This document shows positions 51,219 to 60,155 of a stretch of DNA of 64,000 nucleotides, piece by piece. This stretch comes from Streptomonospora alba. GTDB lineage: Bacteria; Actinomycetota; Actinomycetes; Streptosporangiales; Streptosporangiaceae. The notes under the pieces were generated by a model that ran no database searches, was not told where the DNA came from, and worked only from the letters and a program-made list of their open reading frames with translations. The position numbers and the translations under genes were made by a program. The stretch lies in contig NZ_JROO01000037.1 of the NCBI RefSeq assembly GCF_000826685.1, positions 1-64,000 of the forward strand, read 5' to 3'. The stretch's first letter is position 1. Each line of letters starts with the position of its first letter.

Positions 51219-52469
51219 GTGGCCCGACCCGCGGGGCACGCGCCCGAGGTGTTCTTCGCGGAGTGGCGGGAGCGCAGGGCGGGCGCGCGCCGCGACGTCG
51301 AGCGCGCCTCGGGTCTGCTGGCCGAGCTGGGCCTGCCGACGCCGGACACGCCCGTGCTCGCGGTGGTCGGCTCCAAAGGCAAAGGCACCTGCGCCACCTA
51401 CGCCTCGGCGACGCTGGCGGCGGCCGGCGCCCGCGTCGTGACGGTGACCAGCCCGGGAGTCCGCGGCGCGCGCGACCGCATCCGGCTCGACGGGACGGCC
51501 GTCGGCGCCGCGGACCTCGCCGGCCTCGCAGCCGAGCTGGAAGCCGCGGTGGAGCGCCTGCCGCCTCCCGAGACCGGCTACCTCTCCCCCAGCGGGCTGT
51601 TCCTGGCCGCGGGCGCGCTCTACGGGCGCCGGTGCGGCGCGGACCTGCTCGTCCTGGAGGCGGGCATGGGCGGTGACAGCGACGAGCTGCGCCTCTTCGA
51701 TCCGGCGGCGGTCGCGCTCACGACGGTCTTCGGCGAGCACCTGGGTGTCCTCGGCGACACCATCGGGGAGATCGCGGCGGAGAAAGCCGGGGTCGCCGGA
51801 CCGGACACGCGCGTCTTCGTGCACGGCCCGCTGGAGGACGTGGCCCAGGAGGCCGCGAACACGACGCTCGCCGCGCGCACGAGCGGGCGGGTGCGCCCCG
51901 AACGCCCGGAACCGGGCGCGGGCGGCATCCCCGACCGCCTGCTGCCCGAAGGGCTCGGGCGCCCCGCGGCAGAGGTCGGATGCACGGCCGCCCGGCGCCT
52001 GCTCTCCGCCACCGCACGGGCCGAACCCGAGCCCGGTCGCCTGCGCAGGGTACTGGCGAGCGTGCGGCTGCCCGGTCGGCTCTCCCATCATGCGCTCGCC
52101 GGCAACGGCACCGAGCTCATCGTCGACTCCGCCGTGGACAGCACCGGCGCGGCCGCCGCACTGGAGTACGCGCGCCGGTACTGGGGCGGCGTCGACCATG
52201 TGCTGGTGTGCCTGCCCGACCACAAGGACGTGGCGGGTGCGGTCGCCGAGCTGCGCGGGCGGCAGGTCACCGCCGCAGCGCTGCCCGACGCCCACCTGTC
52301 GTTCACCTCCGCCCTGCCCGAGGAGTGGGGGCGGATACGCGCGGAGGAGGTGACTCCGCCGCTGCTGGCCGGCCTGGGCAGGCGCGTCCTGGTGCTGGGC
52401 ACCGTGTACTTCACCGGCCTGGTCCTGGAGGCGATCGGCGCCGACACCGAGTCCCTGTTCACCTCCTGA
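51219..52469 (+). CDS. FolC/Mur-ligase-like ATP-dependent ligase
   Basis: 416 aa. The ATP loop reads GSKGKGTCATYASATL, matching the FolC pattern GTNGKGS with Lys for Asn and Thr for Ser; TSPGVRGARDRIRLDG corresponds to the FolC TSPHL/RIRVNG segment, and GEIAAEKAGV to the conserved IA-EKAGI. A Mur-type C-terminal domain follows (LIVDSAVDSTGAAAALEYAR). Dihydrofolate/folylpolyglutamate synthases ligate glutamate to pteroates; the altered loop suggests a paralogue with another acceptor. GTG 51219 has AAGGAG eight bases upstream; no ATG is available. Confidence 0.82.
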   Translation: MARPAGHAPEVFFAEWRERRAGARRDVERASGLLAELGLPTPDTPVLAVVGSKGKGTCATYASATLAAAGARVVTVTSPGVRGARDRIRLDGTAVGAADLAGLAAELEAAVERLPPPETGYLSPSGLFLAAGALYGRRCGADLLVLEAGMGGDSDELRLFDPAAVALTTVFGEHLGVLGDTIGEIAAEKAGVAGPDTRVFVHGPLEDVAQEAANTTLAARTSGRVRPERPEPGAGGIPDRLLPEGLGRPAAEVGCTAARRLLSATARAEPEPGRLRRVLASVRLPGRLSHHALAGNGTELIVDSAVDSTGAAAALEYARRYWGGVDHVLVCLPDHKDVAGAVAELRGRQVTAAALPDAHLSFTSALPEEWGRIRAEEVTPPLLAGLGRRVLVLGTVYFTGLVLEAIGADTESLFTS

Positions 52470-52499
52470 GGAGCCCGTGTCTCCGACGACCGGTTCGGC

Positions 52500-52976
52500 T
52501 CAGGACTCCACCAGCTCTGCCAGCTTCTGCAGGCCCGCGCGGACGCCCTGCTCCATTCCGGCGGCGACGATGCCGTCGCGGTCCTCGACCGACTGGTACA
52601 CCGAAAGGGCCGTGTAGGCGGTCCTGCCGTCGTCGAGCTCCTCAAGAGCGGTGCTCTCCAGGGCGACGTGGCCCGGCACGCCTTCGAACTCGAAGGTCTG
52701 CACCACCCGCTCGGGCGCCTCGACATCGTGGAAGACACCGCTGAACACGTACTCGGCACCCGTCTCGTCGCGGTTGATGTGGCGGTAGGTGCCGCCGCGC
52801 CGGGCCTCGAACTCCGCGATCTCCAGTTCGCCGGGGCCGCCGGCGCCCCACCACTGGGCGACCAGCTTGGGGTCGGTCAGCGCGGCGAACACCTTCTCGC
52901 GCGGGGCGTCGAAGACGCGGGAGACGACGATGTCCTGCCGGCCAGGTTCGACGAGGATCTCGGTGGTGTCGGTCAT
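52500..52976 (-). CDS. SRPBCC/AHSA1-domain protein
   Basis: 158 aa. Activator-of-Hsp90-like START fold: SRVFDAPREKVFAALTDPKLVAQWWG at the N-terminus and EFEGVPGHVALESTALEELDDGRT in the middle; the family binds hydrophobic small molecules. ATG 52976. A TetR gene lies just upstream on the same strand; 149 bp separate them. Confidence 0.92.
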   Translation of the reverse strand: MTDTTEILVEPGRQDIVVSRVFDAPREKVFAALTDPKLVAQWWGAGGPGELEIAEFEARRGGTYRHINRDETGAEYVFSGVFHDVEAPERVVQTFEFEGVPGHVALESTALEELDDGRTAYTALSVYQSVEDRDGIVAAGMEQGVRAGLQKLAELVES

Positions 52977-53125
52977 GGGTCCTGCCCTCTCTGTTCGTGC
53001 CGGCCGCCGGCCGCGGCGCCGCTGCTCTGCTGCAGTGTGTCCCCAGTCTCCTCGCCGCGCGCACGTGCGCGCGGCGCGCCGCGGCGTCCCCCGGTGCCCG
53101 GTTCCCCGGACCCGCCGGCGGGCGG

Positions 53126-53776
53126 TCAGCTCCGCCAGCGCCGGCTCAGCTCCTCCTCGCTCGCGGGACGGCCGGGCAGCTCGGGCCCGTCCGCCGCGGG
53201 GCCCGCGGTGTCCAGACCGTCGAGCTGCAGCGCCAGGTAGCGCCGGCGCAGCAGGCGGGCACGCTCCGGGTCGGGGAACCGCACGGCCGCGCAGCCTTCC
53301 AGGATCAGCACGATGTCGGCCGCGGCGAAGTCGGCGCGCAGCCGCCCCGATTCGTGTGCGCGCCGAGTCACGAGCGCGGCCAGCTCCGAGGCGCGGGCGG
53401 CGTCGGCGGCCATCTCGGGGGTGGGGGCGAACGAGCCCGCCAGGTGCACGGTCAGCGAGTGCAGGTCGGCGTCGACGAGCCGGCGCAGGAACGAGGTGAA
53501 GGCCTGCCAGCCGTCCTCCTCGGCCAGCGACTCCTGGGCCTCGGTGAGGTAGCGGCGCAGCCCGTCGTGGCAGACCTGACGCAGCAGATCCTCCTTGCCG
53601 CCGTAGCGGCGGTAGAGGGCGCTGATCCCCACGCCCGCGCGCGAGGCGACCGCCGACACGGGGGCCTTGGGGTCGTCGAGGAACACCGCCCGGGCGGCGT
53701 CGACGATCGCGGAGTCGTTGCGGGCCGCCTGCGCGCGGCGCCCGGAGCTGCCGGAGGCCTTCGCGGGATTCGGCAT
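53126..53776 (-). CDS. TetR-family regulator
   Basis: 216 aa. HTH APVSAVASRAGVGISALYRRYGGK and a C-terminal domain of the type that follows YRRY-HTHs; long Glu/Arg-rich tail. An inverted repeat 16 bp before the start supports autoregulation. The gene lies downstream of the Bcr-like transporter and upstream of the SRPBCC gene on the same strand; which of these it controls is not certain. Confidence 0.92.
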   Translation of the reverse strand: MPNPAKASGSSGRRAQAARNDSAIVDAARAVFLDDPKAPVSAVASRAGVGISALYRRYGGKEDLLRQVCHDGLRRYLTEAQESLAEEDGWQAFTSFLRRLVDADLHSLTVHLAGSFAPTPEMAADAARASELAALVTRRAHESGRLRADFAAADIVLILEGCAAVRFPDPERARLLRRRYLALQLDGLDTAGPAADGPELPGRPASEEELSRRWRS

Positions 53777-53791
53777 ACGGGCAGCATATCA

Positions 53792-53815
53792 GTGGAACGA
53801 AGCATTCCGTTCCAC
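53792..53815. promoter_or_regulatory. TetR operator candidate
   Basis: GTGGAACG-N8-CGTTCCAC, 8-bp perfect arms, directly upstream of the TetR start (53776). Confidence 0.65.
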
Positions 53816-53960
53816 AGTCGCACGCGACGGCGCACACGAAAGGGCCGGGCGGCGGTGGCCCTTCGGACACCGCCGCCCGGCCGCCCTGCCGGTACGCGCC
53901 CCTGTCAACCGCACCGGCACCAGCCGCGGACCGCCTCATACCCCGGCGGTCCGTGCCCGA

Positions 53961-55247
53961 TCAGGTGCTCGCGGCGGCCGCGCGCTCCGCGCGGCGCGCC
54001 CCCGCCATCAGCACCGACAGCAGCACCAAGGCCACGACGGAGCCGCCGGTCATGATCGTGGCCATCGCCGGCGCGTCGTTGCCGAGCACCCCCACCAGCG
54101 GCGCGATGAGCGCACCCAGCCCGAACTGCCCGGCGCCCAGCAGCGCCGCCGCGGTCCCCGCCGCCTCGCCGTGCCGCGAGAGCGCCATCGCCGGGGCGTT
54201 GGGCATCACGAACCCGACCGCGCCCAGCATGCACCACAGCGGAATCATGAAACCGACGATGCCGCCGGCCCCGGTGAAGGCCACGGCCATCAGCACCGCG
54301 CCGGCGACCACGGCGGTGATCAGCGCGTACAGCACGATCCGGCGGGCGCTGAGGCGGCCCAGCACCAGCACGTTGAGCTGGGAGGCGCCGATGACCGCGA
54401 TCGCTCCGGCGCCGAAGACGATCCCGAACTCCTGCTGGTCGAGCCCGTACTGCTCCTGAAGCACGAAGGACGCGCCCGAGACGTAGGAGAACAGGGCCGA
54501 CATCGCCAGCGCCGCCACCAGCACCATCACCACGAAGTCGCGGTCGGCCAGCAGCGAACCGTAGGTGCGCAGCACCGGCAGCACCTCGCCGGTGCGCCGG
54601 CGCTCGGGCGGCAGGGTCTCGCGCAGCGCCAGCACGGCCACGACGAGCAGCACCGCGCCGAGGACGGCCAGGGCGCCGAACACCCACCGCCAGGAGCCGG
54701 CGATCAGGACGGCGCTGCCCAGGCTCGGCGCGAGCACCGGCGCCGCGCCCATGACCAGCATCAGCCGCGACAGCGTCGTCGCCGCGGCACGGCCGCTGAA
54801 CAGGTCGCGCACCACGGCCAGGGCCACGACCATCGTCGCGGCCGCGCCCACGCCTTGCACGACGCGCAGCCCGCCCAGCACCGCGATGTTGGGCGCCACC
54901 AGGCACAGCAGCGAGGCGGAGATGTGCAGCACGGTCCCCGCGATGAGCGGAGTCCGCCGGCCCACCGTGTCGGCGAGCGGGCCGATGAACAGCTGTCCCA
55001 GGCCCAGGCCCAGGAGCGTGCCGGTGAGGGTCAGCTGCACCGCCGAAGACGACGCGCCGAGGTCGCGGCCGATTTCGGGCAGTGCGGGGAGGTACATGTC
55101 GATGGTCAAGGGGGCGAGCGCGACGAGCGCGCCCAAGACGAGGATCACGCGGAGCCGCTGCCAGCCGGTGGGCTCCGAGGGCGGCGCCGCGGGCGCCCGG
55201 CCTGAGCCTTCGTCGGTCTGGGTGGAGGAGGAGCTGGATACCGCCAC
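53961..55247 (-). CDS. MFS drug exporter, Bcr/CflA family
   Basis: 428 aa, 12 membrane helices. LAPLTIDMYLPALPEIGRDLG in TM1, GQLFIGPLADTVGRRTPLI (motif A) and RVVQGVGAAATMVVALAVVRDLF (TM4) define the Bcr/CflA group, H+-driven multidrug exporters. GTG 55247 after a Ser-rich short tail; a longer in-frame start has no support. Transcribed toward the TetR gene. Confidence 0.93.
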   Translation of the reverse strand: MAVSSSSSTQTDEGSGRAPAAPPSEPTGWQRLRVILVLGALVALAPLTIDMYLPALPEIGRDLGASSSAVQLTLTGTLLGLGLGQLFIGPLADTVGRRTPLIAGTVLHISASLLCLVAPNIAVLGGLRVVQGVGAAATMVVALAVVRDLFSGRAAATTLSRLMLVMGAAPVLAPSLGSAVLIAGSWRWVFGALAVLGAVLLVVAVLALRETLPPERRRTGEVLPVLRTYGSLLADRDFVVMVLVAALAMSALFSYVSGASFVLQEQYGLDQQEFGIVFGAGAIAVIGASQLNVLVLGRLSARRIVLYALITAVVAGAVLMAVAFTGAGGIVGFMIPLWCMLGAVGFVMPNAPAMALSRHGEAAGTAAALLGAGQFGLGALIAPLVGVLGNDAPAMATIMTGGSVVALVLLSVLMAGARRAERAAAAST

Positions 55248-55587
55248 TGTCTCGTTCCGGCCTTCCCGTAGGTCGATCAACGTGCCGCATCGGTTCGTGC
55301 GGAACCGAAGGGGTCGGCTAGCACGCGTTCCCTCGGCGACCCGAGCCGGTCTTCCGGTGAACGCCTGAGCTTCAGCACCCCCGACCGCCGCGGTGTTCCC
55401 GGCTCGTCGCCGATCGCGGTGTGAGCCCCGCAACAGCAGCGCTGAGCGACCGCGCGGATGCGCCGCGCGTCCGGCGGCGGCGCCGGAACGAGGGTCCCGC
55501 GACCGCTGCAGCTGCGCACGGTGCCCTGGCATGGACCCGCTGAACAGGGGTAGCGCGCCCCCTATCCGCAACGGGAAGGAGGCGGCA
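55248..55587. other. Intergenic region between Bcr-like exporter and DUF2795 gene
   Basis: 340 bases; divergent promoters. A GGGGTAG at 55547-55553 resembles a SigB-type -10 (GGGTA), but a matching GTTT at -35 is not seen. No gene supported. Confidence 0.4.
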
Positions 55588-55797
55588 GTGGCACAGCCGA
55601 CGTTCATCGAGGTGCAGAAGGCGCTGTCCGGCGCGGACTATCCGTCCTCGCGCGACGAACTCGTCCAGCACGCCAAGGCCAAGAACGCCGACGAAGGCGT
55701 CGTCGACGCGCTGCAGCGCCTGCCACACCGGCAGTACGGCGGGCCCGACGAGGTCAGCGGCGACATCGCCGGCGTCACAGGGGAATCCGAAGGGTGA
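55588..55797 (+). CDS. DUF2795 protein
   Basis: 69 aa, family length. Pattern ALSGADYPSSRDELVQHAK and LQRLPHRQYGGPDEVSGDI matches DUF2795. GTG 55588 has a strong AAGGAGG five bases upstream; the ORF remains open before it but without such a site. Members are small stress-associated proteins in actinobacteria. First of three plus-strand genes (DUF2795, SDR, hemerythrin). Confidence 0.9.
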   Translation: MAQPTFIEVQKALSGADYPSSRDELVQHAKAKNADEGVVDALQRLPHRQYGGPDEVSGDIAGVTGESEG

Positions 55798-55918
55798 GTG
55801 CGTGCGGGACCGGACGCGGCGCACCCGCCGCGGATCCGGCCCCGCACGCACGACCGCCCGCGCCGCGCCGGCCGGAAGGGCCGCGCAGGCAGCCGACCGA
55901 ACTCGCAGGGAGCCGAGT

Positions 55919-56770
55919 ATGAGCCAGCAGCCACCCGCACAGCAGCAGTCCCATCCCGGCGAGACCGGGCAGATGCAGCCCCGGCCCCGCGACGAGATGG
56001 CCGACTACACCGGCCGCGACCTGCTCGCGGACAAGAAGGCCCTCGTCAGCGGGGGCGACTCCGGCATCGGACGGGCGGTGTGCGCCGCGTTCGCCAAGGA
56101 GGGCGCCGACGTGGCGATCGGCTACCTCAGCGAGGACTCCGACGCCGAGCACACCGCCGAACTCGTCCGCCGCCAGAACCGCCGGAGCCTGCAGATCCGC
56201 GGCGACGTCGCCGACGAGCAGCACTGCCACGACATGGTCGACAAGACCGTGCGGGAGTTCGGCCGCATCGACGTGCTTGTCGTGCACGCGGCCACCCAGG
56301 AGCCGGTGTCGGACTTCACCGAGCTCAGCACCGAGCAGTTGCGCCGCACCTACGAGGTGAACGTCTTCGGCGCGTTCTGGACGGTGCGCGCGGCGGCGCC
56401 CCATCTCGCGCCGGACGCGTCGATCGTCATCACGGGATCGGTCAACGGATTGCGCGGCAACAAGACGCTCATCGACTACGCGACGAGCAAGGCCGCGGTG
56501 CACAACCTCACCTACTCGCTGGCGCAGCACTACATGCAGGACGGCATCCGGGTGAACTGCGTGGCGCCGGGACCGGTGTGGACGCCGCTGATCCCCTCGA
56601 CGCTGGGCGAGGAGAAGGTCGAGGGCTTCGGCGAGCAGGCCCCCATGGGCCGTGCGGCCGACCCCGACGAGATCGCTCCCTCCTACGTCTTCTTCGCCAG
56701 CAACCGGCTGTCGTCCTACTACACCGGCGAGGTGCTGGCCCCCACCGGAGGCGAGATCCAGGCCGGGTGA
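55919..56770 (+). CDS. SDR-family oxidoreductase, YghA/YhdF-like stress group
   Basis: 283 aa. The N-terminal extension (Gln/Pro-rich, then MADYTGRDLLADKKALVSGG) and GGDSGIGRAVCAAFA cofactor loop are typical of the general-stress SDRs (YghA, YhdF, glucose/aldehyde dehydrogenase-like). Catalytic YATSK and VAPGPVWTPLIPST follow. ATG 55919 with AGGGAG upstream. Groups with DUF2795 and hemerythrin genes on the same strand, which together look like an oxidative or general stress unit. Confidence 0.93.
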   Translation: MSQQPPAQQQSHPGETGQMQPRPRDEMADYTGRDLLADKKALVSGGDSGIGRAVCAAFAKEGADVAIGYLSEDSDAEHTAELVRRQNRRSLQIRGDVADEQHCHDMVDKTVREFGRIDVLVVHAATQEPVSDFTELSTEQLRRTYEVNVFGAFWTVRAAAPHLAPDASIVITGSVNGLRGNKTLIDYATSKAAVHNLTYSLAQHYMQDGIRVNCVAPGPVWTPLIPSTLGEEKVEGFGEQAPMGRAADPDEIAPSYVFFASNRLSSYYTGEVLAPTGGEIQAG

Positions 56771-56899
56771 GCGCGGGCGCCGGGGCGCCGTCGACGGCCT
56801 TCGCGGGCCGGGCCGGCGGAGGGCCGGACCGATTCAAGCCCCGCCGTGGGGGCAGTCGCCCCGTAGCGCAGACCGAAGCCGATCCACAAAGGAGTGACG

Positions 56900-57469
56900 A
56901 TGGCAGACGACGCGCAGCAGAACACCGACCTCATCGAGGTGATCGTTTCCGATCACCGCGCCGTGGAGGGCGTCTTCAGCCAGCTGGAGCAGGGGCAGGG
57001 CGACCCCGCGCAGCGCAAGGGCATGGTCGACCACGTGATCACCGAGCTCGTGCGCCACTCGGTGGCCGAGGAGCAGTACATGTACCCGGCGGCGCGCAAG
57101 GCGCTGCCCGACGGCGACCGGATCGCCGACCACGAGATCGAGGAGCACGCCGAGGCCGAGCGGGTGATGAAGGAGCTCTCCGGGCTCCAGCCCGAGGACC
57201 CGCGGTTCGAGGAGCTTCTCGGCACGCTGATGTCGGACATCCGCCACCACGTCGAGGACGAGGAGAACGACCTGCTCCCGCGGCTGCGCGAGTCGTGCGG
57301 CAAGGACGAGCTGCAGCAGCTCGGCAGCAAGGTCCTCAGGGCCAAGGAGTCGGCCCCTACCCGTCCGCACCCGACCGCTCCCGACACCCCTCCGGCCAAC
57401 CGCATCCTCGACCCCGGCGCGGGACTCGTCGACCGGATGCGCGACTCCCTGGCCGGAAGCGGCCGCTGA
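56900..57469 (+). CDS. Hemerythrin-domain protein
   Basis: 189 aa. Four-helix hemerythrin pattern with metal-ligand groups: SDHRAVE, HSVAEEQYMYP, DHEIEEHAE and HHVEDEENDLLPRL. Likely binds a non-heme di-iron centre, used in O2/NO sensing or redox stress. A disordered Pro-rich tail of about 45 residues follows. ATG 56900 has AAGGAG six bases upstream (a GTG at 56894 is less likely). Confidence 0.93.
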   Translation: MADDAQQNTDLIEVIVSDHRAVEGVFSQLEQGQGDPAQRKGMVDHVITELVRHSVAEEQYMYPAARKALPDGDRIADHEIEEHAEAERVMKELSGLQPEDPRFEELLGTLMSDIRHHVEDEENDLLPRLRESCGKDELQQLGSKVLRAKESAPTRPHPTAPDTPPANRILDPGAGLVDRMRDSLAGSGR

Positions 57470-57497
57470 AGCGTCTGTAGGGAGATCCCCGCCGTCG

Positions 57498-57535
57498 CGG
57501 GCCGGGTACGCGGAACGCCCTGTGTACCCGGCCCG
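57498..57535. terminator. Bidirectional hairpin after the hemerythrin gene
   Basis: 12-bp perfect stem CGGGCCGGGTAC (57498-57509) with 57524-57535, 14-base loop, between convergent hemerythrin and SDR genes. Confidence 0.75.
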
Positions 57536-57558
57536 TGTTCGGGCTGAGGGCGCTGCCC

Positions 57559-58797
57559 CTACTCCTCCCCCACGGCGCCGTGGCCGCGCTCTCCCGGAAT
57601 CTGGTTGAAACGGCGGGCCGCCCTGTCGTTGAGGCGTGTCAGCGTGTCCAGTAGGGCGCCGGTCCTGTCGCGGGCGCGGCCTCCCGTGCGAGCGGTGCCG
57701 CTCTCGTCGTGCGGCAGCAGCCGCGCGGTGACGCGCATGGCCGCCTGCACGAGTCCGGGGCTGAGGCCGTCGGCGATCACCGCGGCGCGGGCGGCGGGGG
57801 TCAGGACCAGGTGCCGCCGCCCGCTGAGTGCTCCCCGCACGATCGTGCGCGCTGCGCGCTCGGCGTCCATCGACAGCAGGTGAAGGCTCGCCGCCGTGGC
57901 GAACCAGGCGTACTCCGAACCCGGGGCGCCGGCGAACTCGGCGCCGACGTGGGAGCCGGTGCGCATGAGGCCCGGCACCACGGTGGTCACGTGCACGCCG
58001 CTGCCCGCAGTCTCGGCGTCCAGGCCGCGCGAGAAGGCGACCTCGGCGAACTTGGCGCAGGAGTAGGGCAGCAGGTGGGGCACACTGACCCTGCCCCCGA
58101 TCGAGGTGACGGTCACGACGTGCCCGCCGCGTTCCCGCAGCTCGGGCAGCAGGGCCCGGGTGAGGCGGAACGGCCCCCAGAACATGGTGGCCGCGGCCTG
58201 GGCGAAGTCGTCCTCGGACATGGCCGCGGCGGGCCCGACGCGGATGACGCCCGCGTTGTTGACCAGGATGTCGACCCCGCCGTACTCGCTGTACACCCGT
58301 GCCGACAGGGCCGCCGTGTCCGACTCCAGGGCGAGGTCGCAGGCCAGGCCGGAGGCGTCGATCCCCTCGCCGCGCAGGTCGGCCACCGCGGCGTCGAGCG
58401 CGTCCTCGTCGCGTCCCACGATCAGCACGCGGGCGCCGCACCTGCCCAGTTCTCGGGCGATGAGCAGCCCCAGGCCCCGCGATCCCCCGGTGACCAGCGC
58501 CGTTCGTCCGGTGATGTCGGCGGGTCGGCGCATCCGGCGCCGAGCGGCCTCCCCCGCCGCGACGGCCGCCGCACCGGCCGCGACCGCGGCTCCGCGGCGG
58601 ATCCCCGTGCGTGTCGCGGCCCGGCCCGCGTTCCACGCCGCCTCACGGCTCGCGGTGCCCGCTGCGTTGCGGACCGCGTTTCCCGCCTTCTTCCGAACGG
58701 CGCCCCGAGCCTTCCGCCCAGCCGCGCCCCAGGCTTTCCTCCGGGCCGCTGCCGCGGCCGTCGTGTGCCCCCCGCCGGGGCCGTCGGTCCAGCGCAT
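57559..58797 (-). CDS. SDR-family oxidoreductase with long Ala/Arg-rich N-terminal extension
   Basis: 412 aa; an SDR core of about 265 residues (from ADITGRTALVTGGSRGLGL, with YSCAKFAE as the Tyr-Lys site and NNAGV) follows a 90-residue N-terminal part made of repeated Ala/Arg blocks (RKARGAVRKKAGNAVRNAAG) and a short hydrophobic segment (GAAVAAGAAAVAAGEAA). ATG 58797 has GGGGAGG upstream, so the extension is translated. The tail may attach the enzyme to membrane or acidic partners. Substrate unknown. Confidence 0.9.
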   Translation of the reverse strand: MRWTDGPGGGHTTAAAAARRKAWGAAGRKARGAVRKKAGNAVRNAAGTASREAAWNAGRAATRTGIRRGAAVAAGAAAVAAGEAARRRMRRPADITGRTALVTGGSRGLGLLIARELGRCGARVLIVGRDEDALDAAVADLRGEGIDASGLACDLALESDTAALSARVYSEYGGVDILVNNAGVIRVGPAAAMSEDDFAQAAATMFWGPFRLTRALLPELRERGGHVVTVTSIGGRVSVPHLLPYSCAKFAEVAFSRGLDAETAGSGVHVTTVVPGLMRTGSHVGAEFAGAPGSEYAWFATAASLHLLSMDAERAARTIVRGALSGRRHLVLTPAARAAVIADGLSPGLVQAAMRVTARLLPHDESGTARTGGRARDRTGALLDTLTRLNDRAARRFNQIPGERGHGAVGEE

Positions 58798-58828
58798 ACT
58801 CGCCTCCCCGTGTCGGAGCGCCCGCGTC

Positions 58829-60028
58829 TCAGGCGCTCCCGTCGGGCCGCAGCACCATCTTGATCGCGCCGTCGCGCTTGTGCTGGAACTTCTCGTACGC
58901 CTCAGGCGCCCGCTCCAGCCCGACGCGGTGGGTGACGAGGTCGTCCACGCCCAGCGGGTCGGAGTCGGCGTCGGTCAGCAGCGGCAGGATGTCGTCGGTC
59001 CACCGCCGCACATGGGCCTGGCCCATCCGGATCTGCACGCCCTTGTCGAAGAGGTCCATCATCGGGACGGGGTCGGCCTGGCCGCCGTAGACGCCGCTGA
59101 TGGACACCGTCCCGCTGCGCCGCACAAGGTCGAAGGCCAGGTGCAGCGCCGCCATCCGGTCCACGCCGGCCCGTTGGACCAGCTTCTCGGCCACGCCGTC
59201 GGGCAGCAGCGAGGCCAGTGTCTGCGCGGCGCTGCCCAGCGGAGCGCCGTGCGCCTCCATGCCCACCGCGTCGATCACCGAGTCGGGCCCGCGCCCCTCG
59301 GTGCGGTCGCGCACCAGCCCGGCCGGGTCGTCCTCGGCAGCGGTGTCGACGGGGATGACGCCGTTCCGCTCGGCCATGGCCAGCCGCTCCGGCACCGAGT
59401 CCAGGCCGAAGACCTGTTCGGCGCCCCGGTAGCGGGCGATGCGCGCGGCCATCTGGCCGATCGGGCCCAGCCCCACCACCGCGACCGAGCCGCCGGGCGG
59501 GACGTCGGCCCAGGCCACCGCCTGCCAGGCGGTGGGCAGCACGTCCGACAGGAACAGGAACCGCTCGTCGGGCGGCCCCTCGGGCACGCGGATCGGACCG
59601 AAGTGCGCCTGGGGCACGCGCAGGTACTGGGCCTGGCCGCCGGGCACGTGCCCGTAGAGCTTGGTGTAACCGAACAGCGCCGCGCCCTTGCCGTGCTCGC
59701 GGACCTGGGTGGTCTCGCACTGGGCGTAGCAGCCGTTGCCGCACATGTGGCAGTGCCCGCAGGAGATGTTGAACGGCATGACCACCCGGTCGCCGGGCCG
59801 CAGGCCGCCGGCCTCCGAGCCGACTTCGCGGACCGTGCCCATGGCCTCGTGGCCGAGGATGTCGCCGGCCTCCATGAACATGCCCAGGGGGGAGTACAGG
59901 TGCAGGTCCGAGCCGCAGATGGCGGTGGAGCTCACCTCGACGACCGCGTCGGTGGGCCGCTCGATCGCGGGATCGGGCACGTCCTGCACCCGTACGTCCT
60001 CGACACCCTGCCATGTCACCGCTCGCAT
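58829..60028 (-). CDS. Zinc-dependent alcohol dehydrogenase (formaldehyde dehydrogenase-like)
   Basis: 399 aa. Zinc-type MDR: catalytic zinc ligands in AICGSDLHLY and GHEAMGTV, structural zinc Cys in FNISCGHCHMCGNGCYAQCE, and a Rossmann GLGPIGQMAARIA. The sequence resembles the glutathione-independent formaldehyde dehydrogenase group; aldehyde or alcohol substrate not determined. ATG 60028 with GGGGGAGG upstream. 31 bp after it the SDR starts on the same strand, so they form an operon. Confidence 0.94.
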   Translation of the reverse strand: MRAVTWQGVEDVRVQDVPDPAIERPTDAVVEVSSTAICGSDLHLYSPLGMFMEAGDILGHEAMGTVREVGSEAGGLRPGDRVVMPFNISCGHCHMCGNGCYAQCETTQVREHGKGAALFGYTKLYGHVPGGQAQYLRVPQAHFGPIRVPEGPPDERFLFLSDVLPTAWQAVAWADVPPGGSVAVVGLGPIGQMAARIARYRGAEQVFGLDSVPERLAMAERNGVIPVDTAAEDDPAGLVRDRTEGRGPDSVIDAVGMEAHGAPLGSAAQTLASLLPDGVAEKLVQRAGVDRMAALHLAFDLVRRSGTVSISGVYGGQADPVPMMDLFDKGVQIRMGQAHVRRWTDDILPLLTDADSDPLGVDDLVTHRVGLERAPEAYEKFQHKRDGAIKMVLRPDGSA

Positions 60029-60155
60029 GGGCCTCCCCCTTCGCGTCCTCGCGTTCGCGCTCCCCAGCCCACTGGCCCGATCGGGAGTTGTGAAACGCGA
60101 AAGCACAGGCGTACGGGAGACGGCGAGCGGCACGCCGGCCCGACCGCGAGGCGGG

